A stretch of 64,000 nt of DNA from Austwickia chelonae NBRC 105200 (GCF_000298175.1 NZ_BAGZ01000008.1:558001-622000), one strand, 5' to 3'; shown: positions 41,367 through 50,977, counted from the stretch's first letter. A program made the numbers and translations. The notes: a model not told the origin generated them from the sequence alone.

Positions 41367-44300
41367 ATGGCGGTGGGCGTGAGTCAGCAGGGTTTCGACG
41401 GCGAACGCGGCATGGAGCCGCGTGCGAGCGGGTCGGCTTCACCCGGTGGACCGCCGGGTGGTGACCAGGGCGGCTCGGGGCGTCCGGGTGATGGTGGTAA
41501 GAGCAGCGGAGGCGGTGGCTTCCGTTTCGGTTTCGGCGGCTTCGCCGCAGGTCCGGGCGGTGGAGGAGCCGGCGCAGGTGGTCCGCGCAGGCCGGGGGCG
41601 GGCGGTCCGCGGATGCCCCATCCGCCGATGAAACCGTGGCGGCCTTCTCCGCTGGTGGTGACTCTTCTGGTCCTGGCCGCCGTGGTGGCATTGGCGGTCT
41701 TCGGTTCGTTCGTGTGGACACAGTTGATGTGGTTCCAAGGCCTGGGTTACAGCAGCGTGTTCTGGACCCAGCTGGGTTCCCAGGTGGGACTCTTCGTGGG
41801 CGGAATGGTGCTCGCCGGGGCCGTGGTGGCCTCCAGTCTGGTGCTGGGGTACCGCACGCGTCCGATCTACGCGCCGGCCTCTCAGCGTGAACAGGTGCTG
41901 GACCGTTACCGGGAGATGCTCGACCCGGTGCGCAAGGTGGCCATCGTGGCGGTTCCTCTGGTACTGGGTGCTTTCGGTGGTCTGGCCGCGGCCAGTCAGT
42001 GGAAGGTCCTGTTGTTGTACCTGAACGGGCAGTCCTTCGGGAAGACCGATCCGACCTTCGGCAAGGACGTGGGTTTCTTCGTCTTCGACCTGCCTTGGTA
42101 CATCTTCCTGGAGTCCTTCTTCACGATGTCCTTGGTGCTGGCGGTGATGGCCGCCGTGGTGACGCACTATGTGTACGGGGGCCTGGCGGTCGGCGCCAAC
42201 GGGGTGCACACCTCGAAGTCGGCGCGCATCCACCTCGCGATCCTGGCGGCTTCGTTCGTGCTGGTGCGGGCGGTCGGTTACTGGCTGGATCGTTACCAGC
42301 TGTCGGTGACCTCTTCGAGCCGGATCACCGGTCTGCAGTACACCGAGGCGAATGCGGTGCTGTGGGCGAAGGGCATCCTGGCGGGGGCCGCGGTGCTCTG
42401 TGCGCTGTTCTTCCTGTCGTCGATCTGGACACGGTCGTGGACCTTCCCGATGACGGGTCTGGGGATCCTGGTCGTGGTCTCCCTGGCGGCGGGTACCGCC
42501 TATCCTGCGGCGATCCAGGCGTTCAAGGTCAAGCCGAGCGAGCAGTCCCTGGAAGCTCCTTATCTTCAGCACAACATCAATGCGACCCGGTCGGCCTACG
42601 GGTTGGACCAGATCGACCGGAAGCCCTACGAGGCGAAGAAGGTTCCGGACAAGGGCGGGCTCTCCGGTGATGCCGCGACGATCCCTGGTGTCCGGGTGGT
42701 CGACCCGATGGTGGTCAGCTCGACCTTCATGCAGTTGCAGGGTCTGCGTCGGTACTACCAGTTCCCGGACGTCCTGGACGTCGACCGGTACACGATCGAC
42801 GGTAAACGTCAGGACACGGTGATCGCGGCTCGCGAGTTGGACCTGGCGAGTGCTCCTTCCCGCAGCTGGGTGAACGACCACACGGTGTACACCCACGGTT
42901 ACGGGTTGGTCGCCGCCTACGGCACGCAGCGGGACGCCCGGGGGGAGCCGGTCTTCTTCGCCAAGGACATCCCGATGGTCGGCAAGTTGGGCGAGTTCGA
43001 GCCGAGGATCTATTTCGGCGAGAAGACCCACACGTACTCGATCGTGGGCGAGGCTCCGGGCGCGCATCCTCGGGAGCTGGACTACCAGTCGGACCAGGGG
43101 GAGTCACGGACGACTTTCTCCGGTGAGGGCGGGGTGAAGATGGACAACATCTTCAAGCGCCTGGCCTATGCGGTGAAGTACCGCGAGTACAACATTCTGT
43201 TGTCCGAGCAGGTGGGTGACCATTCGGTGATGCTGGACCATCGCACGCCGAAAGAACGTATCGAGCGGGTCGCCCCGTGGCTGACCTTGGACGGGAACCC
43301 CTATCCGGCGGTGGTCGACGGTCGTGTGCAGTGGATCGTGGACGGGTACACGACCAGCGCACACTATCCGTACAGCCAGTTGCAGTCGATCGACACGGCC
43401 ACCTCGGACGCGGTGACCCGTTCGCGGCAGTCGGTGCAGGAGATCCGGGCCGGTCAGGTGAACTACATCCGTAACTCGGTGAAGGCCACGGTCGACGCCT
43501 ACGACGGTTCGGTGAAGTTGTACACCTGGGACGATCAGGACCCGATGTTGAAGGCGTGGTCGTCGGCTTTCGGTGGGACGGTCAAACCGATGAACGAGAT
43601 CTCGGGCGCGTTGATGAGCCATCTGCGCTACCCGGAGGACATGTTCAAGGTCCAGCGTGAGTTGTTGGCCCGGTACCACGTGACCGATGCTTCGGCGTTC
43701 TACTCGGGCAGTGATTACTGGAAGGTGCCCACGGACCCGACCGCTGCGGATCAGAAGGCCGGCCAACCGCCGTACTACCTGTCGATCGGGATGCCGGGGC
43801 AGAAGGATCCGGCGTTCTCGTTGACGACCTCGTTCACTCCTGCGGGGGAGAACCGCCAGTTCCTGACAGGTTTCCTGGCGGTCGATTCCGATGCCGGGGA
43901 CGAGAAGGGCAAACGTCGGGACGGGTACGGCAAGATGCGTCTGTTGGAGTTGCCGGCGAATACGAACATCATGGGGCCGGCGCAGGTGCAGAACCAGATC
44001 TCCACGAGCAATCAGAACTCGACGGATTTCTCGGTGACCTTGAGCCAGTTCATCAACCTGAACCAGGGTGGTTCGACGGCGCAGAAGGGCAACCTGTTGA
44101 CCTTGCCGGTCGGTGGGGGTCTGTTGTACGTCCAGCCGATCTACATCAGCGGTAAGGCGGGGACGTCGTATCCGTTGAACCAGGCGATCGTGGTCTCCTT
44201 CGGGGACAAACTGGCCTGGGGCGCGACTTTGGAGTCGGCGTTGAACCAGTTGTTCGGTGGTGATTCGGGTGCGAAGACGGATCAGCCGCCGCCGTCGACG

Positions 44301-44534
44301 CCGGGCAAGCCGCCGGCGGAGAATACGCCGCCGAACCCGTCAGCGGAGCTGAAGGCATTGCTCGCCGAGGCGCAGAAGGCCTATTCGGAAGGCCAGGAGG
44401 CGCTGAAGAAGGGCGATTTCACGGCCTATGGCACGGCGCAGAAGAAGTTGCAGGAGGCGATCGAGAAGGCGACGAAGACGTCGGGGCAGCTCCCGTCGGG
44501 TACGCCTGATCCGGCTCCGGCTGCGGGACGCTGA
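41367..44534 (+). CDS. UPF0182 family large membrane protein
   Basis: The 1055-residue protein matches UPF0182 (Rv3193c): a Gly-rich N-terminus, seven predicted transmembrane helices within residues about 95-390, then a large extracytoplasmic domain of some 550 residues with VSSTFMQLQGLRRYYQF, DRYTIDGKRQDTVIAARE, FSGEGGVKMDN and SHLRYPEDMFKVQRELLARY. The C-terminus is a Pro/Ser linker and a charged helix rich in Ala, Glu and Lys. Function is unknown. The start at 41367 is uncertain; a GTG at 41379 would also do. Its terminator follows closely. Confidence 0.93.
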   Translation: MAVGVSQQGFDGERGMEPRASGSASPGGPPGGDQGGSGRPGDGGKSSGGGGFRFGFGGFAAGPGGGGAGAGGPRRPGAGGPRMPHPPMKPWRPSPLVVTLLVLAAVVALAVFGSFVWTQLMWFQGLGYSSVFWTQLGSQVGLFVGGMVLAGAVVASSLVLGYRTRPIYAPASQREQVLDRYREMLDPVRKVAIVAVPLVLGAFGGLAAASQWKVLLLYLNGQSFGKTDPTFGKDVGFFVFDLPWYIFLESFFTMSLVLAVMAAVVTHYVYGGLAVGANGVHTSKSARIHLAILAASFVLVRAVGYWLDRYQLSVTSSSRITGLQYTEANAVLWAKGILAGAAVLCALFFLSSIWTRSWTFPMTGLGILVVVSLAAGTAYPAAIQAFKVKPSEQSLEAPYLQHNINATRSAYGLDQIDRKPYEAKKVPDKGGLSGDAATIPGVRVVDPMVVSSTFMQLQGLRRYYQFPDVLDVDRYTIDGKRQDTVIAARELDLASAPSRSWVNDHTVYTHGYGLVAAYGTQRDARGEPVFFAKDIPMVGKLGEFEPRIYFGEKTHTYSIVGEAPGAHPRELDYQSDQGESRTTFSGEGGVKMDNIFKRLAYAVKYREYNILLSEQVGDHSVMLDHRTPKERIERVAPWLTLDGNPYPAVVDGRVQWIVDGYTTSAHYPYSQLQSIDTATSDAVTRSRQSVQEIRAGQVNYIRNSVKATVDAYDGSVKLYTWDDQDPMLKAWSSAFGGTVKPMNEISGALMSHLRYPEDMFKVQRELLARYHVTDASAFYSGSDYWKVPTDPTAADQKAGQPPYYLSIGMPGQKDPAFSLTTSFTPAGENRQFLTGFLAVDSDAGDEKGKRRDGYGKMRLLELPANTNIMGPAQVQNQISTSNQNSTDFSVTLSQFINLNQGGSTAQKGNLLTLPVGGGLLYVQPIYISGKAGTSYPLNQAIVVSFGDKLAWGATLESALNQLFGGDSGAKTDQPPPSTPGKPPAENTPPNPSAELKALLAEAQKAYSEGQEALKKGDFTAYGTAQKKLQEAIEKATKTSGQLPSGTPDPAPAAGR

Positions 44535-44555
44535 CGATCCGGTAGGAGGTTGAGT

Positions 44556-44587
44556 CGGGCCGGGTGGTGTTCGCACCGCCCGGCCCG
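44556..44587 (+). terminator. Terminator of the UPF0182 gene
   Basis: CGGGCCGGGTGGTG at 44556-44569 pairs with 44574-44587 (14 bp, one G-U) around a TTCG tetraloop, then TTCCGTT. It begins 21 bases after the stop. Confidence 0.85.
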
Positions 44588-44673
44588 TTCCGTTGGCGCA
44601 GGGAGTGTGGACACCTTGTTCAGGTGGGTGTCGGAGGGGTGGCCACCTTTCTGACCTGGGGACTTACCTCGAT

Positions 44674-44703
44674 TTGGACGGCCGCCCCGACCTTTGCTAA
44701 GCT
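44674..44703 (+). promoter_or_regulatory. Promoter of the initiator tRNA gene
   Basis: TTGGAC at 44674-44679, an 18-base spacer and TAAGCT at 44698-44703 lie about 13 bases before the tRNA 5' end, a normal tRNA promoter layout. Confidence 0.65.
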
Positions 44704-44716
44704 AAGGACATACCGA

Positions 44717-44790
44717 CGCGGGGTGGAGCAGCTCGGTAGCTCGCCGGGCTCATAACCCGGAGGTCGCAGGTTCAAATCCTGCCCCCGCTA
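44717..44790 (+). tRNA. Initiator tRNA-Met (CAT anticodon)
   Basis: The 74-base cloverleaf starts CGCGGGGTGGAGCAGCTCGG and has anticodon CAT inside GGGCTCATAACCC. The three G-C pairs at the base of the anticodon stem and an unpaired C1 opposite U72 mark an initiator tRNA. The T arm reads GCAGG-TTCAAAT-CCTGC. The 3' CCA is not encoded (the sequence continues CTCAG), so it must be added by nucleotidyltransferase. Confidence 0.97.
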
Positions 44791-44805
44791 CTCAGTGAGT
44801 AGTTA

Positions 44806-44841
44806 CGAAGGGCCCCTAGCCTACAGGCTAGGGGCCCTTCG
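44806..44841 (+). terminator. tRNA terminator, perfect 16-bp stem
   Basis: Positions 44806-44821 pair perfectly with 44826-44841 around TACA, followed by TGTTTT. It starts 16 bases after the tRNA. Confidence 0.92.
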
Positions 44842-45095
44842 TGTTTTCTCTGGTTGGACGGCGACGGCCCGGCGCTATCCAAGCGGGTCGCATCCGAACG
44901 GCGAGCCGCTCCAGCCCTTGCCATGACCCCATAGAGAACATCGACAAGCCTTGTCGGGCAAGTTATTTCAGAAGTAACACGGAGCCCGGCCGCTCGCCGG
45001 CGCACAACCTGCGGATGTTAACGTCGAAGGACGTGGAGTACTCCACCACTACAGAGGCCGGTCCGCCGGCACGGCACACGATCATGAGGGGCGTC

Positions 45096-45644
45096 ATGAC
45101 CATTCGTACCGCGCTGCGCACACTCGCCGTCGCCGGACTGACCGTCGTCATCGGCGGAATCGGCACCGGCGCATCCCGGGCTGCGGCCCCCGAACTGGGA
45201 AAACACGAGATCACATCGGCCGTCGGCAGCCAGGCCGCTGCGCCCGCCGCTCCGGCCGCCGAGCTCCCCGCGATCTGCAAGCAGAAGAAGAACATCGTCT
45301 GCGCGTCCCTGACCGACCGGACGCTGCGCTATTTCGAGAACGGCGAGGAAAAACTCACCACCCCGGTGATCTACGGCCGCCCCGGATACGAGACCCCGAA
45401 GGGTACCTGGCAGATCACGGCCAAGTCTCCCGACCAGTGGTGGTCCTACCCGTACAAGGTCTACATGCCCTGGGGGATGAAGTTCGACCCGAAGATCGGC
45501 TTCTACATCCACTACTCCTCGGGTTTCGCGCTCAACAGCGACACCTACATCGGCAGCCACGGTTGCATTCAGACCCGTGACTGGGAAGCCACGAAGAAGC
45601 TCTACGAGCAGGCTCCGGTCGGCACCACGGTGCACGTCTACTGA
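45096..45644 (+). CDS. Secreted L,D-transpeptidase (YkuD domain)
   Basis: The 182-residue protein starts with a signal sequence (TIRTALRTLAVAGLTVVIG, about residues 2-30), an Ala-rich spacer, and a YkuD domain with the catalytic block YIGSHGCIQT (His155, Cys157) and His139 in FYIHYSSG. L,D-transpeptidases form 3-3 crosslinks in peptidoglycan or attach proteins to it. The protein is short, with no peptidoglycan-binding domain. The ATG at 45096 follows GAGGGG; an ATG at 45084 would add four residues. The 254-base region upstream contains a perfect palindrome CGACAAG-C-CTTGTCG (44942-44956) that could be an operator. Confidence 0.9.
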   Translation: MTIRTALRTLAVAGLTVVIGGIGTGASRAAAPELGKHEITSAVGSQAAAPAAPAAELPAICKQKKNIVCASLTDRTLRYFENGEEKLTTPVIYGRPGYETPKGTWQITAKSPDQWWSYPYKVYMPWGMKFDPKIGFYIHYSSGFALNSDTYIGSHGCIQTRDWEATKKLYEQAPVGTTVHVY

Positions 45645-45651
45645 GCGACCC

Positions 45652-45686
45652 CTTGCGCCGGGTGATGTCCGTCCCCGGCGCAAGGC
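45652..45686. terminator. Bidirectional 12-bp terminator
   Basis: CCTTGCGCCGGG at 45652-45663 pairs perfectly with 45675-45686. It separates the convergent transpeptidase and lipoprotein genes. Confidence 0.82.
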
Positions 45687-45692
45687 CCCGCT

Positions 45693-46115
45693 TCAGCGTT
45701 TCTTCCAGGTCGCACAGTCCCGGGTCTCGAAGAAGGCGTCGGTCTTCTGGATGGTGACCACGGTGCGCCCCTTCGTCACATGGTTGGTGATGAGTGGGTC
45801 CGGTGAGTCCTTCGCGGTGAGCCGGGCGGCGTAACACATCGTTCCCGGATCGGTCTCCGAGACATATGTTCCGGGCTGGATGTCGACTCCCACCTGGAAA
45901 CGGCCGGTCCCGGGGATGGTCCCCGGTTCGATCGACGGTTTGCTGGTGGTCGAGGTGGACGGCGTCGACGATGTGGTGGGCGAGGAACTGGCCGATGTGC
46001 TGCTGGGAGCGGAGTTCTCCGATGACTTCTTCTCACCGCACCCGGTCAGGTGCATCCCGAGGAGGACGACGACCGCGGTGGTCACAGCGCGGCCGACGAT
46101 CTGTTTCTTCTGCAT
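45693..46115 (-). CDS. Small secreted lipoprotein of unknown function
   Basis: The 140-residue precursor has a lipoprotein signal with lipobox LTGC (MHLTGCGEKK), a Ser/Thr/Pro-rich linker of about 45 residues, and a small folded domain with GRFQVGVDIQPGTYVSE, CYAARL and the closing FFETRDCATWKKR. The two Cys in this domain could form a disulfide. This domain is common in actinobacterial surface proteins but has no assigned function. The ATG at 46115 is preceded by GGAAAGG. It is divergent from the ferric reductase gene, 252 bases apart, with an AT-rich stretch between (46196-46220). Confidence 0.75.
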   Translation of the reverse strand: MQKKQIVGRAVTTAVVVLLGMHLTGCGEKKSSENSAPSSTSASSSPTTSSTPSTSTTSKPSIEPGTIPGTGRFQVGVDIQPGTYVSETDPGTMCYAARLTAKDSPDPLITNHVTKGRTVVTIQKTDAFFETRDCATWKKR

Positions 46116-46367
46116 CTGAGGCCTTTCCGGGAACCGGCTCATGAAGGGGGCTCCCCGGGACGGGAGCATCGGGTCCGGTCTTCATCAGACCGGCGAATCA
46201 CGAGTCTAAGTAACTATTTTCGAAGTGGTGGCGAGGCCGGCGATATGTCTGGCGGCGGTCGGACGACAGGTTCGCAGGTCGCTCCGTCTATGCGGTGACC
46301 ACTCATTCACAGGTGGCCCACAGCCAGGGCAGGCCTTCCTGACGGCGGCGTGGGCGAAACATGATGC

Positions 46368-47843
46368 ATGACCTCCACCGCGCCCCCGCTCGCGAATGCG
46401 AACACCCCCACTGCGCTGAAGGTCCATGGGCGGGAAGGCCACTCGGGCATCACAGATGCTCCGAGAGCCGGGTCTACAGTCTCCTCCGCGCTCTCGGTGC
46501 CCCGATGGTGGTCGGTCGTCGCCGTGGCGACGGTCTGGATGAGTCTGCTGTTCGTCCTATGGCTGTGGTGGGCGAACGGCGGGGTGAGCAGAGCGACATC
46601 GACAGCCGAGGGATGGACCTCCATGGGACGGCTCACCGGGTTGCTCTCCTCGGACCTCCTGCTCCTGCAGGTGCTGATGATGGCCCGGATCCCATTCGTG
46701 GAGAAAGCCTTCGGCCAGGACGCCCTGACCGGGACCCACCGGCTCGCCGGCTTCGGCTCATTCGTCCTGATGCTGGCCCACCTCGGGATGACCCTCTTCG
46801 GCTACGCCGGAGCCTCCTGGACACAACTGTGGACCACCACCCTGGACGTCACTCTCGACATGCCGGCGATGCTGCTGGCCGTGCTCGGAACCCTCGCCCT
46901 GTGCGCGGTGGTCCTCTCCTCGGTCCGATCCGCCCGACGCCGGCTGCGTTACGAAACCTGGCATCTGATCCACCTGTACGCCTACCTGGGATGTTTCCTG
47001 GCGCTACCGCACCAGCTGTGGACCGGGGCGGACTTCCTGTCCTCACCGATCGCGACCGTCTACTGGTGGACCCTCTGGACGGGCGCAGCCGCCTCGGTGC
47101 TCCTCTTCCGGGTGGGTCTGCCCATCCGACGTAACCTGCGCCACCGCCTGGTGGTCACCGACGTACGTGCCGAAGGCCGCGATGTCACCACGGTGACCGT
47201 CACCGGCCGCCACCTGGACCGGCTGCCGGTCATCGGCGGACAGTTCTTCCTGTGGCGTTTCCTCGACGGACCAGGATGGACCCGGGCGCACCCCTATTCG
47301 CTGTCCGCCGCCCCCGACGGACGATCCCTGCGGATCAGCGTCGCGGGGGTCGGCGACGGCAGCCGACGGCTGGCCACGATGCAGCCGGGCACCAGAGTGC
47401 TGATCGAAGGACCGTACGGTCGACTTCACGAAGGCGTTCGCACTCGACGCCCGGTGCTGCTGATGGCCTCCGGGATCGGCATCGCTCCGATGCTCTCCCT
47501 CCTGGAATCCCTGTCCGTGCAACCGGGGGAGGCCACAGTGATCTACCGGGTCCGCGAACCGGCGTCCGCTGCGCTCCTACCCCGGGTGCAGGCGGTCACC
47601 GACGAGCTCGGAGCACACCTGTACATCCTCGACGGACCCCGGATCAGCGCGCGCAGGTCGTGGCTCCCGGAGAGCTGGTGCCATCTCTCCGACGCGGAGG
47701 CGCTGACCTGTCTGGTCCCGCAGGTCGCCGGGCACGACGTCTTCGTCTGTGGGGCGACGGCCTGGATGGATGCCGTGGAGGCGGCCGCGATCCGTGCCGG
47801 CGTCCCGTCCTCCTGCGTCCACACCGAACGTTTCACCGACTGA
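46368..47843 (+). CDS. Ferric reductase-like membrane flavocytochrome with FAD/NAD domain
   Basis: The 491-residue protein has six transmembrane helices (about residues 48-265) with paired His residues on helices (THRLAGFGS, LAHLGM, WHLIHLYAYL, LPHQLW) that fit two b-type hemes, followed by an FNR-like domain with the FAD motif HPYSLSAAP, MASGIGIAPM for NAD(P), and VFVCGATAWMDAV and HTERF at the end. It is thus a transmembrane electron carrier that moves NAD(P)H electrons outward. It is followed by an FMN-binding protein and ApbE, suggesting transfer to a covalently flavinylated extracytoplasmic protein. Confidence 0.92.
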   Translation: MTSTAPPLANANTPTALKVHGREGHSGITDAPRAGSTVSSALSVPRWWSVVAVATVWMSLLFVLWLWWANGGVSRATSTAEGWTSMGRLTGLLSSDLLLLQVLMMARIPFVEKAFGQDALTGTHRLAGFGSFVLMLAHLGMTLFGYAGASWTQLWTTTLDVTLDMPAMLLAVLGTLALCAVVLSSVRSARRRLRYETWHLIHLYAYLGCFLALPHQLWTGADFLSSPIATVYWWTLWTGAAASVLLFRVGLPIRRNLRHRLVVTDVRAEGRDVTTVTVTGRHLDRLPVIGGQFFLWRFLDGPGWTRAHPYSLSAAPDGRSLRISVAGVGDGSRRLATMQPGTRVLIEGPYGRLHEGVRTRRPVLLMASGIGIAPMLSLLESLSVQPGEATVIYRVREPASAALLPRVQAVTDELGAHLYILDGPRISARRSWLPESWCHLSDAEALTCLVPQVAGHDVFVCGATAWMDAVEAAAIRAGVPSSCVHTERFTD

Positions 47844-47857
47844 CGAGGAAAGCTGCC

Positions 47858-48364
47858 ATGACCGGTCGTGAGCCGAAGCTGTCGAATCCTGCCGCGGTGG
47901 CCGAACCGGGCCGACTGCGCCGCAATGTGATCGTCGGTGCGAGCACCGTGTCCGTGGTGCTCCTGGCCCTGGGGTATCACACCAGTCTGGGGGTCCGTGG
48001 CCCAGGAACAGCCACCCCCGGTGGGATAGCCGATCGTCCACGGCCGCCCGGCGGTGGGCCCGTAGCTGCTCCGGGAGCGCCTTTGAAGGACGGCACCTAC
48101 ACGGGAAATGCCACCGGGACCACGTACGGGGACGTCCAGGTGCAGATCGTCGTCTCGGCCGGGAAGATCACCAGTTCGCGGGCCCTGACCTACCCGAACA
48201 GCAGTTCCAAGGATCAACGGATCAATTCCCGAGCCGTCCCGCAGTACGATGCCGCAGCGGTCCGGGTCCAGAGTGCGCAGATCGACGCGGTGTCCGGGGC
48301 GACCGTCACCTGGGCTGGCTACACCGGGTCCCTCCAGTCGGCCATCGACCAGGCCAGGGCATGA
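47858..48364 (+). CDS. Membrane-anchored FMN-binding domain protein
   Basis: The 168-residue protein has one N-terminal hydrophobic helix (about residues 23-40), a Pro/Gly-rich spacer, and an FMN-binding domain with the flavinylation motif SGATVT (146-151), where ApbE attaches FMN to Thr151 through a phosphodiester bond. The domain faces outside. The ATG follows GAGGAAAG and the gene lies 15 bases after the ferric reductase and overlaps apbE by four bases. Together these three genes form a flavin-based electron-export module. Confidence 0.9.
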   Translation: MTGREPKLSNPAAVAEPGRLRRNVIVGASTVSVVLLALGYHTSLGVRGPGTATPGGIADRPRPPGGGPVAAPGAPLKDGTYTGNATGTTYGDVQVQIVVSAGKITSSRALTYPNSSSKDQRINSRAVPQYDAAAVRVQSAQIDAVSGATVTWAGYTGSLQSAIDQARA

Positions 48365-49149
48365 GCCGCGGTCCCGCGGATCTGCCCGATCCGCCCCCGG
48401 CCTGCCCGCCGCCACCGTATGTCGCCGCGTATGTCCGCCGACTGATGGGGATGCCGGTGAGTATCCACCTGCGCGGGCCCGACCCGCGCTCCCCTCGAGC
48501 AGTGGAGGCCGTCGGGAAGGCCTACGACGAACTGGCCCGGGCCGAGGAGATCTTCAGCAGATGGCAGCCGCACAGCGAACTGTCCCGCCTCCGGCGCGGC
48601 GAGCTGACACTGACCGCGTGCGGCCCGCAGATGCGTGAGGTCGCGGCCTTGTGCGCGCACTACCAGCAGGTCACCGGTGGCTCTTTCACGGCGGTCCTGC
48701 CCGACGAGACGACCGGGGAACCGTCCTACGACCCGACCGGTCTGGTCAAAGGGTGGGCGGTGGCCCGGGCCGCGGGACATCTGGCGGCGGTGGGCGGACA
48801 CGCTTACTGTCTCAACGCCGGCGGGGACCTCCTGGTCGGTGGGATCGACGAATCGCCCGGGGGCGGACGTCCGTGGCGCCTCGGCATCGACGATCCGGAC
48901 ATTCCCGGGCGAGTTGCCGGAGTCGTCGAACTCCACGCCGGAGCCCTGGCCACATCGGGATGTTCCGCAAGGGGTGCACATCTGGTGGACCCGGCCACCG
49001 GACGTCGGGAACGGCGCAGGGGATCGGTGAGCGTGATCGCGCCGGATATCGTCGAGGCCGACGCCTGGGCCACGGCGCTCTTCGTCGGACCGGCCGGCCT
49101 GGAAACGAGTTTCCTCGCCACACCGGACCGGCAGGTGATCCGATACTGA
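48361..49149 (+). CDS. apbE: FAD:protein FMN transferase ApbE
   Basis: ApbE attaches FMN from FAD to Ser/Thr of target proteins. The 262-residue protein has MGMPVSIHL at the start, EIFSRWQPHSELSRL, VKGWAVARAAGHL, the AYCLNAGGDL FAD block, ATSGCSARGAHLVDP and the metal-binding EADAWATALFV. No signal peptide is obvious, unlike many ApbE proteins that act outside the cytoplasm. The adjacent FMN-binding protein is the evident substrate. Confidence 0.92.
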   Translation: MSRGPADLPDPPPACPPPPYVAAYVRRLMGMPVSIHLRGPDPRSPRAVEAVGKAYDELARAEEIFSRWQPHSELSRLRRGELTLTACGPQMREVAALCAHYQQVTGGSFTAVLPDETTGEPSYDPTGLVKGWAVARAAGHLAAVGGHAYCLNAGGDLLVGGIDESPGGGRPWRLGIDDPDIPGRVAGVVELHAGALATSGCSARGAHLVDPATGRRERRRGSVSVIAPDIVEADAWATALFVGPAGLETSFLATPDRQVIRY

Positions 49150-49392
49150 GGGAACCCGCGCCCAAGGTCCCTGGACATGAAGCGGTACCAGGGGTAAAGC
49201 CTCCTGAATCGCACGCATAGACTGGACCTTGCCTCTTGTCGCGCTCACCGAGGTGGAGGACGACACCTCCACACGGAGACGAAGCCGACCGCAGAGCGCA
49301 CAGGGCCGTGTGGAACGCTGCGGCTGCACTCTTCTCCTCCGAAACTGCTCTGGTGAGAGCGGCATACCCAGATTTTCCCGACGAGGAGAACC

Positions 49393-50886
49393 ATGCGCGA
49401 CGGACGTGACCGCACCACTGCCAAGCAGAGGGTTGTCGTCATCGGCTCAGGCTTTGCCGGGCTGTTCTCGACCAAAGCCCTGAAGACTGCGGACGTCGAG
49501 ATCACGATGATCGCGGACACCGGCCAGCACCTCTTCCAGCCGCTCCTTTACCAGGTGGCCACCGGAATCCTCTCCGAAGGTCAGATCGCACCGCCCACCC
49601 GGGCGATCCTGCGCCGTCAGCCCAATGCGACCGTGCTGCACGGGTTGGTCACCGAGATCGACGTCGAGAACCGGGTCGTCTCCTCGCGCTTCCACGACAA
49701 GGAGACCCGCACCCCCTACGACATCCTGATCCTCGCCGCCGGCGCCGGACAGAGCTACTTCGGCAACGACCACTTCGCCACCTATGCGCCCGGCATGAAG
49801 ACGCTCGACGACGCGCTCGAACTGCGCAGCAGGATCTTCGGCGCTTTCGAACAGGCCGAACTGGAGGAGGACCCGCAGACCCGCGAACGCCTGATGACCT
49901 TCGTCGTCGTGGGAGCCGGGCCCACCGGCGTCGAGATGGCCGGACAGATCCGAGAACTGGCCAGCACGACCCTCGCCGGGAACTTCCGCCGCATCAACCC
50001 CTCCGATGCCCGGGTCCTCCTGGTCGACGGCGCAGCCCAGGTGCTGCCCACCTTCGGTGACCGGCTCGGCCAGGTCACCCGGAAGGAACTGGAGAAACTG
50101 GGGGTCCAGGTGCAACTCGGTGTCATGGTCACCGATGTCGACGCCACCGGCGTCGTCGTCAAGCACCAGGACGGCCGGCTCGAGCGTATCGAGAGCACCT
50201 GCAAGGTGTGGGCGGCCGGCGTCCAGGGAAATCCGCTGGGTCGACATGTCGCCGACCAGACAGGGGCGCAGACCGACCGGTCCGGACGGGTCCTCGTCCA
50301 AGGCGACCTCACCCTGCCGGGCCATCCCGAGATCTTCGTCGTCGGCGACCTGATGTCCGTCCCCGGGGTGCCCGGTGTCGCCCAAGGAGCCATCCAGTCC
50401 GGACGTTTCGCGGCCGACCGCATCCGCGAATATCTCGCTGCGGCCGGAGCGGGACGGGACCCCCGTCCGGCGACCTTCTCCTATCACGACAAAGGCTCCA
50501 TGGCCACGATCAGCAAGTACAAGGCCGTGGTCTCCGTCGGACGCTTCCGACTGTCGGGTTTCCCGGCCTGGGTGGCTTGGCTGGTACTGCACCTGCTGTA
50601 CATCACCGGCTTCAAACAGCAACTCGCGACCCTGCTGCGCTGGTTCATCACCTTCATCGGCAGCGGCCGTGCCGAACGGGCCACCACCAACCAGCAGATG
50701 GTGGGACGACTCGCGATGGGCCGCCTGGGCTCCAGGACCAGTGGACGACTCATCCGCGGCGAGGAGATCCCCGCGCCGACGGCATCGACCACCGAGATAG
50801 GGATCACCGGGACGAAACCCCTGACGACCACGGACCCCGGAGAGACACCGGCTACGGCACCTCAGCAGAGGACCGACCGTCCCTGA
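49393..50886 (+). CDS. ndh: Type II NADH:(mena)quinone oxidoreductase
   Basis: The 497-residue NDH-2 passes electrons from NADH to menaquinone without pumping protons. It has VVVIGSGFAGLFS (FAD), the QHLFQPLLYQVATG quinone/NADH signature block, VVVGAGPTGVEMAG (NADH), EIFVVGDL and the C-terminal amphipathic/membrane helix (AWVAWLVLHLLYITGF). A 60-residue polar tail follows. The ATG has CGAGGAG at a good distance. It stands alone with its own terminator. A 243-base gap precedes it; TAGACT near 49216 could be a -10. Confidence 0.95.
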   Translation: MRDGRDRTTAKQRVVVIGSGFAGLFSTKALKTADVEITMIADTGQHLFQPLLYQVATGILSEGQIAPPTRAILRRQPNATVLHGLVTEIDVENRVVSSRFHDKETRTPYDILILAAGAGQSYFGNDHFATYAPGMKTLDDALELRSRIFGAFEQAELEEDPQTRERLMTFVVVGAGPTGVEMAGQIRELASTTLAGNFRRINPSDARVLLVDGAAQVLPTFGDRLGQVTRKELEKLGVQVQLGVMVTDVDATGVVVKHQDGRLERIESTCKVWAAGVQGNPLGRHVADQTGAQTDRSGRVLVQGDLTLPGHPEIFVVGDLMSVPGVPGVAQGAIQSGRFAADRIREYLAAAGAGRDPRPATFSYHDKGSMATISKYKAVVSVGRFRLSGFPAWVAWLVLHLLYITGFKQQLATLLRWFITFIGSGRAERATTNQQMVGRLAMGRLGSRTSGRLIRGEEIPAPTASTTEIGITGTKPLTTTDPGETPATAPQQRTDRP

Positions 50887-50893
50887 CCGTCGT

Positions 50894-50934
50894 AGGTCGG
50901 TGGGGCCGCGCGACCACGGCGGCCCCGCCGACCT
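50894..50934 (+). terminator. Terminator of ndh
   Basis: Positions 50894-50908 pair with 50920-50934 (15 bp, one G-U). A second small hairpin (50938-50953, 6 bp) follows. Confidence 0.75.
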
Positions 50935-50977
50935 GCCGGGTGACGAGTCACCCACCTCCTGACGTTAGGGTGAGGGA

